Shown: positions 1-8,626, counted from the first letter of the stretch. The stretch: DNA of 42,961 nucleotides from an uncultured Ellagibacter sp. (GCA_934654815.1 CAKUGU010000020.1:1-42961); one strand, 5' to 3'. Numbers and translations: made by a program. The notes: generated from the sequence alone by a model not told the origin.

Positions 1-1
1 C

Positions 2-745
2 AGAGTCGTGCTCTCCGATAAAGTCATCGCAATCGAGCGAAATGCGTTCGCCACTTTTGGCAGCGGTGCAATAACGGTGGTTCTCCCCGAAGTGACGGGA
101 AACGTGCCGACAATCGCCCTCGATGGAGGCACTCTCGCAAACCCATTCACGTTTGGAGATGCATCGGGAAACTTGAAACTGATAATTCCCGAAAACTCGA
201 AGGAAGCTTACCTGTCGAATTGGCCAAGGCAGTGCTTGGGGGTTAAGGACGATAGGGATTTGCGGGCTTATGCATTGAGCAAACTGAATGAATTGCCCGC
301 GCAAGATGGGGGGCCGTACGCTGAGGACCTCAATGAGGCCGTGAACGCTCCTCTGCTTGAACAGGAGAATTACCTGAGGTCGCTTATCGATGGATGCCCG
401 TCTGCGAAGGACATCAACGATCACGAGAACTTCCTGTCGTTCTTCGATGCCGGCAAAGTTTTCAATCTGGAAAGCAGACCAGCGGAAGAGCCTAAGAAGG
501 ACGAAGCAACCGAAGACGGCGCTTCCAGTTCGGGCACGTCGGAGGGCGGTACGTCGGAAGACAAAGGCACCCCAACCCAGCCGACAGCGCCGGAGGGCGG
601 CAACGCAACGGGGTCGACGTCGAACGGCGAGGGACCCGACAGCGAAACCGGCGATTCGAAAGGCGGCGATACTGGCCAAGAGACGCCTTCGATGCCCGAT
701 ACGCCAAACCCCGATACGCCAGAGTCCAGCACGACCGAGGCTTAA
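2..745 (+). CDS. C-terminal end of a secreted, probably BspA-like leucine-rich-repeat protein (partial)
   Basis: The reading frame is open from the window edge, so the true start lies upstream; the GTG at 8 is only the first possible start codon inside the window. The first ~75 residues (IERNAF, then VVLPEVTGNVPTI and LIIPENSKEAYLSNWP) resemble the end of the LRR_5/BspA repeats common on gut bacterial surface proteins. Residues ~75-155 are a mixed helical segment. Residues ~160-245 are low complexity, rich in Ser, Thr, Pro, Gly, Glu and Asp, like a wall-spanning stalk. The protein stops at ESSTTEA with no LPXTG motif and no membrane anchor. It is therefore secreted without such an anchor, truncated, or attached by its missing N-terminal part. 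The LRR assignment is a family impression only. Confidence 0.6.
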   Translation, partial: RVVLSDKVIAIERNAFATFGSGAITVVLPEVTGNVPTIALDGGTLANPFTFGDASGNLKLIIPENSKEAYLSNWPRQCLGVKDDRDLRAYALSKLNELPAQDGGPYAEDLNEAVNAPLLEQENYLRSLIDGCPSAKDINDHENFLSFFDAGKVFNLESRPAEEPKKDEATEDGASSSGTSEGGTSEDKGTPTQPTAPEGGNATGSTSNGEGPDSETGDSKGGDTGQETPSMPDTPNPDTPESSTTEA

Positions 746-774
746 ACATCCGCCGAGCAGCTAAACAGGATTTC

Positions 775-821
775 AGGGGATCGGGAAAGCGACCGTTCGC
801 GCTCTCAGCCCCCTCCTTTTT
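775..821 (+). terminator. Possible Rho-independent terminator after the surface protein gene
   Basis: An outer AGGGG (775-779) can pair with CCCCT (810-814) around an inner GCGA/TCGC stem (789-792 with 797-800). A CCTTTTT run follows. The stem is imperfect, with bulges. Its position, 30-75 bases after the stop codon and just before the next promoter, fits a terminator. Confidence 0.4.
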
Positions 822-835
822 CGCCTTTCTATCTT

Positions 836-850
836 GCTATACTGTATAGC
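836..850 (+). promoter_or_regulatory. Palindromic operator overlapping the -10 box of the toxin-antitoxin operon
   Basis: GCTATAC (836-842), one central base, then GTATAGC (844-850) form a perfect 7-bp dyad. TATACT at 838-843 within it is a good -10 hexamer; no clear -35 was seen. The antitoxin ATG is at 869, so the operator lies where a ribbon-helix-helix antitoxin would repress its own operon. Autoregulation is inferred from family behaviour. Confidence 0.6.
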
Positions 851-868
851 TGATTGAGAGGAGCTCAT

Positions 869-1240
869 ATGACCACGACGATGGTGCAGATGAACGCGCG
901 CATCGACGCCGATTTGAAACGGCGCGGCGACGAGGCGCTTAAGCGGGCCGGGTTCACCCCGTCGCAAGCGATTCGAGCGTTATGGAAATACGCCGCGGAC
1001 CACGCGCTCGAACCGCAGGCGATTAGGAGCGCTCTCGAAAGCGATGAAGATGTCCTCGCCAGCAAGAAACAAGAAGCCGAAGGGCATAAAGCCTACGAAG
1101 AGGGGCTTGCGTTTGCGAAGAGGTTCATGGAGAAGACGGGCGTCCCCTTGAATTTCGATTACGAGATGGACGAGCAAGAAATGCTCGAGCAGGCCCTTTA
1201 CGAGCGGTTCATCGAAGGCAAGCGCGCCTATGAGGTATAA
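869..1240 (+). CDS. RelB/DinJ-type antitoxin (ribbon-helix-helix)
   Basis: A 123-residue protein starting at ATG 869, preceded by GAGAGGAG five bases upstream; an in-frame TTG at 854 lies before this ribosome site and is less likely. The N-terminus (VQMNARIDADLKRRGDEAL, then a helix with TPSQAIRALWKYAADH) has the RelB/DinJ pattern: a beta strand that inserts into DNA followed by two helices that dimerise, over residues ~5-45. The remainder is highly charged and helical, as expected for the toxin-wrapping tail. It overlaps the PIN toxin gene by 11 bases (the stop lies inside ATGAGGTATAA), so the two are translationally coupled. The palindrome at its promoter fits autoregulation. RelB-like antitoxins usually pair with RelE; pairing with a PIN protein is less usual. 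Confidence 0.8.
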   Translation: MTTTMVQMNARIDADLKRRGDEALKRAGFTPSQAIRALWKYAADHALEPQAIRSALESDEDVLASKKQEAEGHKAYEEGLAFAKRFMEKTGVPLNFDYEMDEQEMLEQALYERFIEGKRAYEV

Positions 1241-1730
1241 AGAAGCGTCTTTCGTTCTCGACACGAACGTACTGCTCGATTACTACATCCCCGATCGCCC
1301 GAAAAGCAGCGACGCGAAGGCGTTCTTAGATTTCGCCTTAACGCACAAGGTGTCCTGTTCGCTGTTCTATTCGCCCCATTGCCTCTCGAACATGTTTTAT
1401 CTGCTTGCGAGCACGGCGAAGCGGAGAATCCGCGAGGAGAAAGGCACACTCAGCCAAGGAGAAGCCGAAGCTGCATCCGAGTTCGCATGGGGATGCATCG
1501 ACCACCTACAGGAGAACGCGACAGCGGTCGGCGCAGACCAATCCGACGTATGGCTCGCTTGCAAACTGCGCGGAGTTCATAACGACTTGGAAGACAACCC
1601 GATCGTCGCCGCCGCTACCCGTGCGCATGCTTCGTACCTCATCACCAACGATGAGAAGCTCATCAAGCACGCGACGGTCCCGGCCCTCACCCCGAAGGAT
1701 GCGCTTGCGGTGCTGCAGGCTTTCGATTAG
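1230..1730 (+). CDS. PIN-domain toxin (PIN_3-like ribonuclease)
   Basis: A 166-residue PIN domain, predicted to be a metal-dependent ribonuclease acting as the toxin of a type II pair. Asp11 lies in the opening FVLDTNVLLDYY motif. The HCLSNMFYLL segment has Asn where VapC proteins usually have Glu, a feature I associate with the PIN_3 family. Asp119 and Asp122 (HNDLEDNPIVAAA) and Asn140/Asp141 (YLITNDEKL) complete the acidic site. The ATG at 1230 overlaps the end of the antitoxin gene, so the genes are co-translated. The protein looks full length. The cellular RNA target cannot be read from the sequence. Confidence 0.8.
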   Translation: MRYKEASFVLDTNVLLDYYIPDRPKSSDAKAFLDFALTHKVSCSLFYSPHCLSNMFYLLASTAKRRIREEKGTLSQGEAEAASEFAWGCIDHLQENATAVGADQSDVWLACKLRGVHNDLEDNPIVAAATRAHASYLITNDEKLIKHATVPALTPKDALAVLQAFD

Positions 1731-1771
1731 GGGGGCTTGCAGCACCGCGCGTCTTGCAGGTTGAATAGCAA

Positions 1772-1807
1772 AAGCGCTCCCGCACCTCTATTGATGCGGG
1801 AGCGCTT
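1772..1807 (-). terminator. Strong hairpin terminator at the end of the gat operon, probably bidirectional
   Basis: A perfect 13-bp stem pairs AAGCGCTCCCGCA (1772-1784) with TGCGGGAGCGCTT (1795-1807) around a 10-base loop. Read on the minus strand it is followed by TTTTGCTATT, so it best fits termination of gatCAB transcription ~80 bases after the gatB stop. It also lies just downstream of the plus-strand PIN toxin and may terminate both. Confidence 0.75.
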
Positions 1808-1884
1808 GTCGGTTGAAGCCAGCGGCTCGACCTGCGGGTTCGCTTCTGTCGCTAAACAACCAAAGCGAACCTACGCATTCAACC

Positions 1885-3462
1885 CTACTCGCTGAGCTTC
1901 TTCGCGAGCAGCTGGTTGATGACCTTGGGGTTGCCCTGCCCGCGCATCTTCTTCATGCACTGGCCCACGAAGAACCCGATCACCTTCGTGTTGCCGTCCT
2001 TGTAGCGGGCGACCTCGTCGGGATTCGCGGCGATGACCTCGTCGACGACGGCTTCGATGGCCCCCGTGTCGGAGACCTGCTTCATGCCGCGCTCCTCCAC
2101 GATGGCCGACGGATCCTTGTCCTCGTCCATGACCGCGGCGAACACCTGCTTCGCCTGCTTTGAGGAAATCGAGTCGCTCGCAAGCAGTTTCACGAGCTCC
2201 ACCGCGCGCGCCGGGGAAAGCGGGCTTTCCGCGACCGACGCGCCCTCGTTCGCGTTCAGCCATGCGGCCACGTCGTTGATTGCCAGGTTCGCGACCGGCT
2301 TCGCAAGTGTGGCAGCGTCCTTCCCCGCGCATGCCATGCACGCTTCGAAGAACGGCGCGATCCCCTCGCCGTCGACGAGCTGGCGCGCGTCGTAGGCGGA
2401 AAGGCCGAACTCGCTCGCGAAACGCGCCGCCTTCTGATCGGGCAGCTCGGGCAGCTTCGCGCGCACGCCCTCGATGAACTCGTCGGACAGGTCGTACGGC
2501 GCCAGGTCGGGCTCGGGGAACAGGCGGTAGTCGTCGGCCGTTTCCTTCACACGCATGACGATGGTGTGCTTCATCGTCGGGTCCCAATGGCGCGTTTCCT
2601 GGTAGATCTGCCCGCCCTCTTCGAGCACCTCCGCCTGACGGCAGATCTCGTACGCCAAGCCGTCATGCAGGCTCTTGAAGCTGTTCATGTTCTTGAGCTC
2701 GGTCTTCACGCCGAGCTTGGTCGACCCGCGTCGGCGCAGGCTGACGTTGCCGTCGCAGCGCATGGAGCCTTCCTCCATCGAGCAGTCGGAGATGCCGATA
2801 GCGAGGTAGATCTGGCGCAGCTTCTGCATGAACAGGCGCGCTTCCTCGGGCGTGCGCAGATCGGGCTCGGTGACGAGTTCGATGAGCGGCGTGCCGGCGC
2901 GGTTGTAGTCGACGAGCGAGTGCGTCGCGCCCGCGATGCGGCCCTCGTCGCCGCCGATGTGGATCATCTTGCCCGCGTCCTCTTCCATGTGAATGCGCGT
3001 GATGCCCACGTGCGCCGTGTACCCGGTGTCGGTGACGGTGACGTTTTCGCAGGTGTCGCCCGGTTTCAGGCCGCCGATGTCGGCACGCTCTTTCGCGGCG
3101 GCGCCGTCGACGTCCAAATCCAGGTGACCGCGCATGCAGAACGCCACCGGCCCCTGCGTGGTCTGGAAGTTCTTGGCCATGTCGGGGTACATGTAGTTCT
3201 TGCGATAGAACATGCTGTGCTTCTCGATGTCGCAGTTCGTGGCAAGACCGGCGAGCACGATGGACTCGATGGCGGCCTTATTCGGCACGGGCAGCGCGCC
3301 CGGAAGGCCCAAGCACACAGGGCACGTGTGCGTGTTGGGCGCGGCGCCGAATTCGAGCTTGCAGCCGCAGAACATCTTCGTGGTGAGCGTGGTCAGCTCG
3401 GCGTGGATCTCCAGGCCGATGACGGCCTCCCAATCCTTGAGGACTTCCTCTAGTTTCTTCAT
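1885..3462 (-). CDS. gatB: Aspartyl/glutamyl-tRNA amidotransferase subunit B
   Basis: A 525-residue GatB, the kinase/tRNA-binding subunit of GatCAB. This enzyme converts Glu-tRNA(Gln), and often Asp-tRNA(Asn), to the amidated form in bacteria lacking the direct synthetase. Seen: the N-terminal EAVIGLEIHAEL motif, the zinc-type cysteines CGC..CPVC near residues 33-50, the ALPVPN and GSMRCDGN motifs, TELKNMNSF, and a C-terminal YqeY-like helical tail ending GNPKVINQLLAKKL. The ATG at 3462 comes one base after the gatA stop, with GGCGGGGGAG just upstream as ribosome site. The open frame extends 32 codons further, but those residues overlap gatA and look non-native. Confidence 0.95.
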   Translation of the reverse strand: MKKLEEVLKDWEAVIGLEIHAELTTLTTKMFCGCKLEFGAAPNTHTCPVCLGLPGALPVPNKAAIESIVLAGLATNCDIEKHSMFYRKNYMYPDMAKNFQTTQGPVAFCMRGHLDLDVDGAAAKERADIGGLKPGDTCENVTVTDTGYTAHVGITRIHMEEDAGKMIHIGGDEGRIAGATHSLVDYNRAGTPLIELVTEPDLRTPEEARLFMQKLRQIYLAIGISDCSMEEGSMRCDGNVSLRRRGSTKLGVKTELKNMNSFKSLHDGLAYEICRQAEVLEEGGQIYQETRHWDPTMKHTIVMRVKETADDYRLFPEPDLAPYDLSDEFIEGVRAKLPELPDQKAARFASEFGLSAYDARQLVDGEGIAPFFEACMACAGKDAATLAKPVANLAINDVAAWLNANEGASVAESPLSPARAVELVKLLASDSISSKQAKQVFAAVMDEDKDPSAIVEERGMKQVSDTGAIEAVVDEVIAANPDEVARYKDGNTKVIGFFVGQCMKKMRGQGNPKVINQLLAKKLSE

Positions 3463-3463
3463 G

Positions 3464-4954
3464 CTACTCCCCCGCCTTTCCGTTCGCGAACGCCGGCGCC
3501 ACGGGGGCGCATCCGTACTCGCGTTCGAGCGCCATCGCGGCGCGGAACATGTTCTCATCCTTGAACTGGGGGGACATCAGCTGCACGCCGATGGGCAGCC
3601 CGGAGGTTTCACCCAGGCCGCACGGCATGCTCATGCCGCCGTTGCCCGCGATGTTGAGCGAGATGGTGAACACATCCGACAGGTACATGGTTGCGGGGTC
3701 GGCGATCTCGCCGAACTTGAACGCCGGACGCGGAGCCGCCGGCGCCAGGATGACGTCGCACTTCTCGTAGGCGCAGCGGTAGTCCTCGGTGATGAGCGTG
3801 CGGACCTGCTGCGCCGGGTAGTAGTACTTGTCGTACACGCCCGACGAAAGCAGATAGCTCCCTAACATGATACGGCGCTTGGCCTCGGGCCCGAACCCCT
3901 TCGCGCGGCTCGCCTCGTACTGCCCGCCCAGATCCTTGTGGCCGGGGTCGCAGAGTCCGTAGCGCACCGAGTCGAAGCGCGCCAGGTTGGAGAACGCCTC
4001 GCACGGGCCGAGCACGTAGTACGCGCTGATGGCGGCGTCGACGTGGGGCAGCTCCACCTCCACGAGCTCGGCGCCCGCGGCCTCGAGCTTCGCGGCCGCT
4101 TCCTCCACGCGCGCCTTCACCTCGGGCACAAGGCCCTCGGCGTCCATGAACTCCTTCACGATGCCCACGCGCATGCCGGCGACGTCCTGCTTGCACGCGG
4201 CGCGGAAATCGGCCTTCACCTGCTGCGACGTGCAGTCGAGCTCGTCGTGACCGCAGATGGCGTCCATGACCGCCGCCGCGTCCTCGACGCTGCGGGCGAA
4301 CGGCCCCACCTGGTCGAGCGAGCTGCCGAAGGCGACGACGCCGTAGCGGGACACCATGCCGTAGGTGGGCTTCACGCCGACGATGCCGCAGAAGCTGGCC
4401 GGCTGGCGGATCGAACCGCCCGTGTCGCTGCCGAGCGTGACGCACGCCATGCCCGCTGCGACCGCCGCCGCGCTTCCGCCCGACGAACCGCCCGGCACGC
4501 GGCCCAAGTCCCACGGGTTGTGCGTCGGGCCGAACGCCGAGGACTCGGTGGAGCTGCCGAAGGCGAACTCGTCCATGTTGAGCTTGCCGAGCGGGATGCC
4601 GCCTGCCTCGATCGTGCGCGCGACGCACGTGGCGGTGTAGGGGGATACGTAGTTTTCGAGCATGTGGGACGCGCAGGTGGTGTGCGTCCCTTCAAGATTC
4701 ATGTTGTCCTTGAAGGCGACGGGCACGCCCGCAAGCGGCCCGAGCTCGTCGAAGGTGCCGGACGCGATCGCGGCGTCGATGCGCTCGGCGGCGGCGAAGG
4801 CGGCGTCTTCGGTGAGCTCCAGGAACGCATGGACCTTTTCGTCAGCAGCTTTGATGTGGGCAAACGCCGCCTCGGCCACGTCGTGCGCGGTGAAGTCGCC
4901 CGCGCGCAGGCCCGCCTGGATCTGCGCTATGCCCATGTCGGTGGAAAACGCCAT
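3464..4954 (-). CDS. gatA: Aspartyl/glutamyl-tRNA amidotransferase subunit A
   Basis: A 496-residue amidase that releases ammonia from glutamine and feeds it to GatB. The amidase-signature Ser-cisSer-Lys triad is visible: Lys in PVAFKDNMN, the GGSSGGSAAAVAAG signature, and the nucleophile Ser in GSDTGGSIRQPA. GVKPTYGMVSRYG is also typical. The start ATG at 4954 overlaps the gatC stop by one base (TGATG on the minus strand); a GTG one codon earlier is possible. It is the middle gene of gatC-gatA-gatB. Confidence 0.95.
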   Translation of the reverse strand: MAFSTDMGIAQIQAGLRAGDFTAHDVAEAAFAHIKAADEKVHAFLELTEDAAFAAAERIDAAIASGTFDELGPLAGVPVAFKDNMNLEGTHTTCASHMLENYVSPYTATCVARTIEAGGIPLGKLNMDEFAFGSSTESSAFGPTHNPWDLGRVPGGSSGGSAAAVAAGMACVTLGSDTGGSIRQPASFCGIVGVKPTYGMVSRYGVVAFGSSLDQVGPFARSVEDAAAVMDAICGHDELDCTSQQVKADFRAACKQDVAGMRVGIVKEFMDAEGLVPEVKARVEEAAAKLEAAGAELVEVELPHVDAAISAYYVLGPCEAFSNLARFDSVRYGLCDPGHKDLGGQYEASRAKGFGPEAKRRIMLGSYLLSSGVYDKYYYPAQQVRTLITEDYRCAYEKCDVILAPAAPRPAFKFGEIADPATMYLSDVFTISLNIAGNGGMSMPCGLGETSGLPIGVQLMSPQFKDENMFRAAMALEREYGCAPVAPAFANGKAGE

Positions 4955-5265
4955 CACTGATCGCCCCCTTCGCCGAGGATGGACGGGATGAGGAACGAGC
5001 CGTCTTGCTGCTTGGGCGCGTTCTCGAGCGCAACTTCCTGCGAGAAGCTTTCGCGCTCCACGTCTTCGCGCATGACGTTGGAAAGGCTTCCGATCGGGTG
5101 AAACGTCGGCTCCACGCCGTCGAGGTCGAGTTGCGTGATCGGCTCGAGCGTGTCGATGATGCTGTTCAGGTCCTGGGTCATCTGGACGAGCTCGTCGGCG
5201 TCGAGCCCGATGCGCGCATACGTTGCGATATCGCGCACATCGCGTTCGGTAAGATGTTGGGTCAT
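4954..5265 (-). CDS. gatC: Aspartyl/glutamyl-tRNA amidotransferase subunit C
   Basis: A 103-residue GatC, the small clamp that holds GatA and GatB together. Typical features are the N-terminal helix LTERDVRDIATYARIGLDADEL, the DLNSIIDTLEPITQLDLDGVEPTFHP core, and the C-terminal FLIPSILGEG. The ATG at 5265 is preceded by AAAGGA eight bases upstream. The frame stays open to 5556, but that upstream part runs through the inverted repeat and is not expected to be translated. First gene of the gat operon. Confidence 0.93.
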   Translation of the reverse strand: MTQHLTERDVRDIATYARIGLDADELVQMTQDLNSIIDTLEPITQLDLDGVEPTFHPIGSLSNVMREDVERESFSQEVALENAPKQQDGSFLIPSILGEGGDQ

Positions 5266-5293
5266 GGATGCGTCCTTTCGTGCATACAGTGAA

Positions 5294-5322
5294 ATGATAG
5301 CAAAGGACGCTCGGTTTGCCGA
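5294..5322 (-). promoter_or_regulatory. Likely gatCAB promoter
   Basis: On the minus strand TCGGCA (5322-5317) is separated by 17 bases from TATCAT (5299-5294). This places a transcription start ~20 bases before the gatC ATG. The -10 matches 5 of 6 consensus bases and the -35 matches 4 of 6. Confidence 0.5.
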
Positions 5323-5427
5323 CGTGAAGGCCCCGAAGTCACCCGTTCTTAACAGGTGCGCAGCGGGATCGAGCCTCATTCCGGCGATGTGCGGGCAGGT
5401 CCGGGCGGCGGCGACCATGCGGGAAAA

Positions 5428-5570
5428 CCAAACTTCGAGATTTGCGCAGGTTTTTAGGGGTGCATGGTCAAGGCAGCTCACAGCGCATTTCGCGACCTGG
5501 GGTTTTGCTTCGTTCAACATGTGGTTACGAAACGCAGGCAGCCAAAACCTGCGCAAATCGCGAAGTTTTG
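5428..5570. repeat. Long inverted repeat between gatC and the EAL gene
   Basis: The 27-base left arm (5428-5454) and right arm (5544-5570) are reverse complements at about 24 of 27 positions; the shared core is AAAACCTGCGCAAATC. The 89-base spacer contains a partial third copy of the CGCGA-type motif (GCGCATTTCGCGACC). The element sits between the gatC promoter and the 3' end of the EAL gene and has no poly-U tract typical of a terminator. It may be a member of a dispersed intergenic repeat family, but no second copy occurs in this window. Confidence 0.7.
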
Positions 5571-5587
5571 AAGCGGGCCCTCTCGCC

Positions 5588-8500
5588 CTACTCGTCGTCG
5601 AGAAGCGCTGCGAAGGCGTCGGGGCTCATGGGGCGGTAGAAGTAGAAGCCCTGGGCGTACTCGGCGCCGAGGCGACGCATCATCTGGACCTGTTCTTCGG
5701 TCTCGACGCCCTCCACGATGACGGGAACGTCGAGCGAGCGGCTCAGGTCCATGATCGACTGGATGATCGACTCGCCTTTGCCTGCCGTTTCCTTGCCGCC
5801 TAAAAGGAAGGCGCGGTCGAGCTTGATAGCGTCGACATCGACCCCGCGCAGCATGTTGAGTGACGACTGCCCCGACCCGAAATCGTCCATGTGCACTTTG
5901 ACGCCGAGCTCGTCGAGCGCGGCAACGAGCTCGCGCACGTCGTCCATCTGCAGCGTGCAGGCGGTTTCGGTGATCTCCGCGCTGATGCACGATGCCGGAA
6001 CGCCGTAGTGCGCGATGAGCGTGTCAAGGTAACCGGGCACGTCGAACGAGAGCAGGTCGATGCGCGACACGTTGAGCGACACGGGCAAAAGCCGCTTGCC
6101 GGCGAGCATGCGATCGCGCTGCCAAGCGAAGAGTGCGCGCCAGATATGCTTGTCGAGCAGTTCGATGAGCTGGGTCTTCTCGAGCACGGGAACGAATTCC
6201 GCGGGCGAGACGAACGTGCCGTCCTCGCGGCGCATGCGGGCGAGCGCCTCGGCCCCGACGATTTCGCCCGTCGCGAGGTCGCACTGCGGCTGCAGGTGGA
6301 AGAAGACGCGCCCATCGGAAAGCGCGCGCTTGAATTCGACGAGGACCTCCTGCTCGGCCTGGTCCTTCGCATATTCCACCGGGCGGAACATGCTGATGCG
6401 GTTCTGCAGCCGCCGCTTGGCGCGGTGCGCGGCGAAGAGCGCCTTGGTGTACTGGTCGAGGCTCACCTTCTCGTTGGGGGCAAGGCAGTAGATGCCGATC
6501 GAGGGCCTGAAGCCGGCCGCGCCGTCGTAGTCGTAGACCACCGAGCACAGCTTCAGGTACAAGTCGTCGATGAACAGGCCGTCGAAGGGCGTGAACAGGG
6601 AGAAGTCGTCCTCGCCCCAGTAGCCGGCCACGCCCGCTCCCTCGTCCTCGAAGCCTTTGAGCGCGGCGCCGATGTCGGCGATGAGGCGGTCGCCCACGGC
6701 GTCGCCGTACCATTCGTTGAACACGCGCATGTGCCCGAGGTCGATCTTCACCATGGCCCACGTGATCTCGGGCTTTCCCCCGCGCAGCGCCTCGGCGCGC
6801 GAGAGGAACTCGTCCTCGAACGAAAGGCCGGTGACGCCGTCGATGCGCTCGCGCGAGACGATGCTCGTGAGCGTCGGGCGCCCGTGTGTCCCGAAATCGT
6901 CCCTCATGCGCACATCGGCTCGGCGGTCGAGCTCGGTTAAGATGGCGAACGACGCGCGGTCGATCTTCGGGTAGTACGCGGCGGCGACCGAGGCGAGAAG
7001 CGAGACCTCCACTCCGTCGATCTCGACCGGCTCGGCAAGGCGCGCCGCGATCGCTTCGGCGAAACGGTCGGCGTCGCCGCGTCCTACGCCCTCGGCGCAG
7101 GCGACGATCCTCACGCCGCGCGCGCGGAAGACGCGCGTCCCCTCGTGCGAAAGCTCCTGCATGACGCGCGCCACCTCGGAAAGCAACCTGTCGCCCGCCT
7201 TGAACCCGAAACGCTCGTTCACCTCGGCGAGCCTTGCGAGCTTCACCATCGCGAACCCCGCAGGCGCGCTCTTCTCGCGCATGTCGCCCACGAAGCGGCG
7301 AAGTGCCTCGTTGCCCTCGAGCCCGGTGACGCCGTCGATGTCCGCTACGTGCTCGACGTTCTCCATCGTTCCGATGAGCATCGGCGCCTCGTCGCCCGCG
7401 CCATCGAGGCGCACGATCTTCAGGTTGCGAACCATGCAGGCCCCGAACCGGTCGCGGGCGCGGAAGGTGTCGACGAAGTCGGTGCGGAAGCCTTCCTCGA
7501 GTTCCTTCAGCGCGGAGGAAAGCTCGGCGCGGTCGTCGGGGTGGACGCTCCCGAGCAGCGCGTCGGCAGGCGCCGCGACGCGGTCGCTCTCGAGCCCGAA
7601 GGCGGTCACCGCGTTCGGCGAGAAGCGCGTGGCGCCCGTGTCGCAGTTGCGGATGAAGAGGTAGCTGCCCTTGTGCGCACGCGAGAGCGAATTGAACAAA
7701 CGGTCGATGAAGCCGTTGTCGGGAAGCCCGTCGCGCGTGGAGAACGCGTTGCGCACGTCACTCGGCTTGTTGGCGATCTTGTAGCAAGTGAGCGCGCGGT
7801 CGATTTCGCGCGAGGCCTCGTGGCGGGTGGACCCAGCCGTCGGGTCGACATGGCGGCAGCCGTAGCTGAACGAGAACACGGCCCGCGACCCGACGCGAGA
7901 CGACTCCGCGATGAGGTCGGTGCGGCACTGCTCAAGCCTGTCTGAAAGCTGCTGCTCGCTTGAGCTTTCCGACAGGATGACGAACCCGTCGCCACCGATG
8001 CGGAACAGGCTTTCGCCCGGTGCGAGCATGCGGCGAAGCCTCTGGCAGGTGCTCGCGATGTAGCGGTCGCCGTCGACGTAGCCGAACAGGTCGTTGCACT
8101 GCTTCAGGTTGTCCAAGTCGATGAAGCTCGCGGTGAACGGCCTGCCCGCGGCCCACAGCGCCTCGACGGCCTCGTTGTAGGCGGTCCAGTTGCCAACGCC
8201 GGTCAAGGGGTCGGTCGTGCGACGCGAGAGCGCGGCGCGGTCGTCCGGGTTGAGCTGGGAAAGCGCCTCGTCGAGCGCCTCGGTGTAGCCGTTCGTGCTT
8301 CCCACGTACACGTCGGCGCTGCGCGTCGACATCGCCTTCACGATGGAAAGCGCGCGGGCGAGGTTCGACTGGATTTCCTCGAGCGGCGGGATGAGCGGGT
8401 TGTCGTGGGTGAACATGCCCTCGTCGATGGCGCCGAGCTTGCCCGCCGCCAAGTCGAGGGCGAGCTGGCGACCTTCCTTCAAGTAGGTTCCGAGCTGCGA

Positions 8501-8626
8501 GAGCTCTTCGACGAGGCAGTTCTCTTCAAGAGGGCAGCCGCTGTCTTCCGCAGCGAGCTCGTCGCGAGGGCATGAATCTTCCGCACGCGTGCTTGCGCCC
8601 AAGCTCGAGCCATCCTCGTTTGCCAT
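5588..8626 (-). CDS. Large GGDEF/EAL protein: three degenerate GGDEF domains, a PAS-like segment and an intact EAL phosphodiesterase domain
   Basis: A 1012-residue protein with no membrane segment, so probably cytosolic. Order: N-terminal helical region (1-135); GGDEF 1 (139-290, DPLTGVGN start, signature GGDGF at 211-215); PAS-like segment (~315-420); GGDEF 2 (~430-550, signature replaced by RARGVR at 501-506); GGDEF 3 (~595-740, signature GEDDF at 671-675); EAL domain (~755-1010). None of the three signatures is a canonical GG[DE]EF, so cyclase activity is doubtful. The EAL domain keeps EALAR (793), NVS (852-854), the ITE Glu, DDFG (914), KLD (936), EGVE (972) and QGFYFYRP (992), as expected for a c-di-GMP phosphodiesterase. 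AAAGGGG lies six bases before the ATG. Inference: a c-di-GMP-degrading protein regulated through its degenerate domains. Confidence 0.9.
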   Translation of the reverse strand: MANEDGSSLGASTRAEDSCPRDELAAEDSGCPLEENCLVEELSQLGTYLKEGRQLALDLAAGKLGAIDEGMFTHDNPLIPPLEEIQSNLARALSIVKAMSTRSADVYVGSTNGYTEALDEALSQLNPDDRAALSRRTTDPLTGVGNWTAYNEAVEALWAAGRPFTASFIDLDNLKQCNDLFGYVDGDRYIASTCQRLRRMLAPGESLFRIGGDGFVILSESSSEQQLSDRLEQCRTDLIAESSRVGSRAVFSFSYGCRHVDPTAGSTRHEASREIDRALTCYKIANKPSDVRNAFSTRDGLPDNGFIDRLFNSLSRAHKGSYLFIRNCDTGATRFSPNAVTAFGLESDRVAAPADALLGSVHPDDRAELSSALKELEEGFRTDFVDTFRARDRFGACMVRNLKIVRLDGAGDEAPMLIGTMENVEHVADIDGVTGLEGNEALRRFVGDMREKSAPAGFAMVKLARLAEVNERFGFKAGDRLLSEVARVMQELSHEGTRVFRARGVRIVACAEGVGRGDADRFAEAIAARLAEPVEIDGVEVSLLASVAAAYYPKIDRASFAILTELDRRADVRMRDDFGTHGRPTLTSIVSRERIDGVTGLSFEDEFLSRAEALRGGKPEITWAMVKIDLGHMRVFNEWYGDAVGDRLIADIGAALKGFEDEGAGVAGYWGEDDFSLFTPFDGLFIDDLYLKLCSVVYDYDGAAGFRPSIGIYCLAPNEKVSLDQYTKALFAAHRAKRRLQNRISMFRPVEYAKDQAEQEVLVEFKRALSDGRVFFHLQPQCDLATGEIVGAEALARMRREDGTFVSPAEFVPVLEKTQLIELLDKHIWRALFAWQRDRMLAGKRLLPVSLNVSRIDLLSFDVPGYLDTLIAHYGVPASCISAEITETACTLQMDDVRELVAALDELGVKVHMDDFGSGQSSLNMLRGVDVDAIKLDRAFLLGGKETAGKGESIIQSIMDLSRSLDVPVIVEGVETEEQVQMMRRLGAEYAQGFYFYRPMSPDAFAALLDDE

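Noticed and set aside
2566..3453. Plus-strand 295-codon frame inside gatB
   Set aside because: No ribosome site or family motif, antisense to conserved GatB sequence.
4954..5556. gatC extended to 200 residues
   Set aside because: The extra N-terminal part comes from the inverted repeat and promoter region; a ribosome site precedes the 103-residue start and matches normal GatC length.
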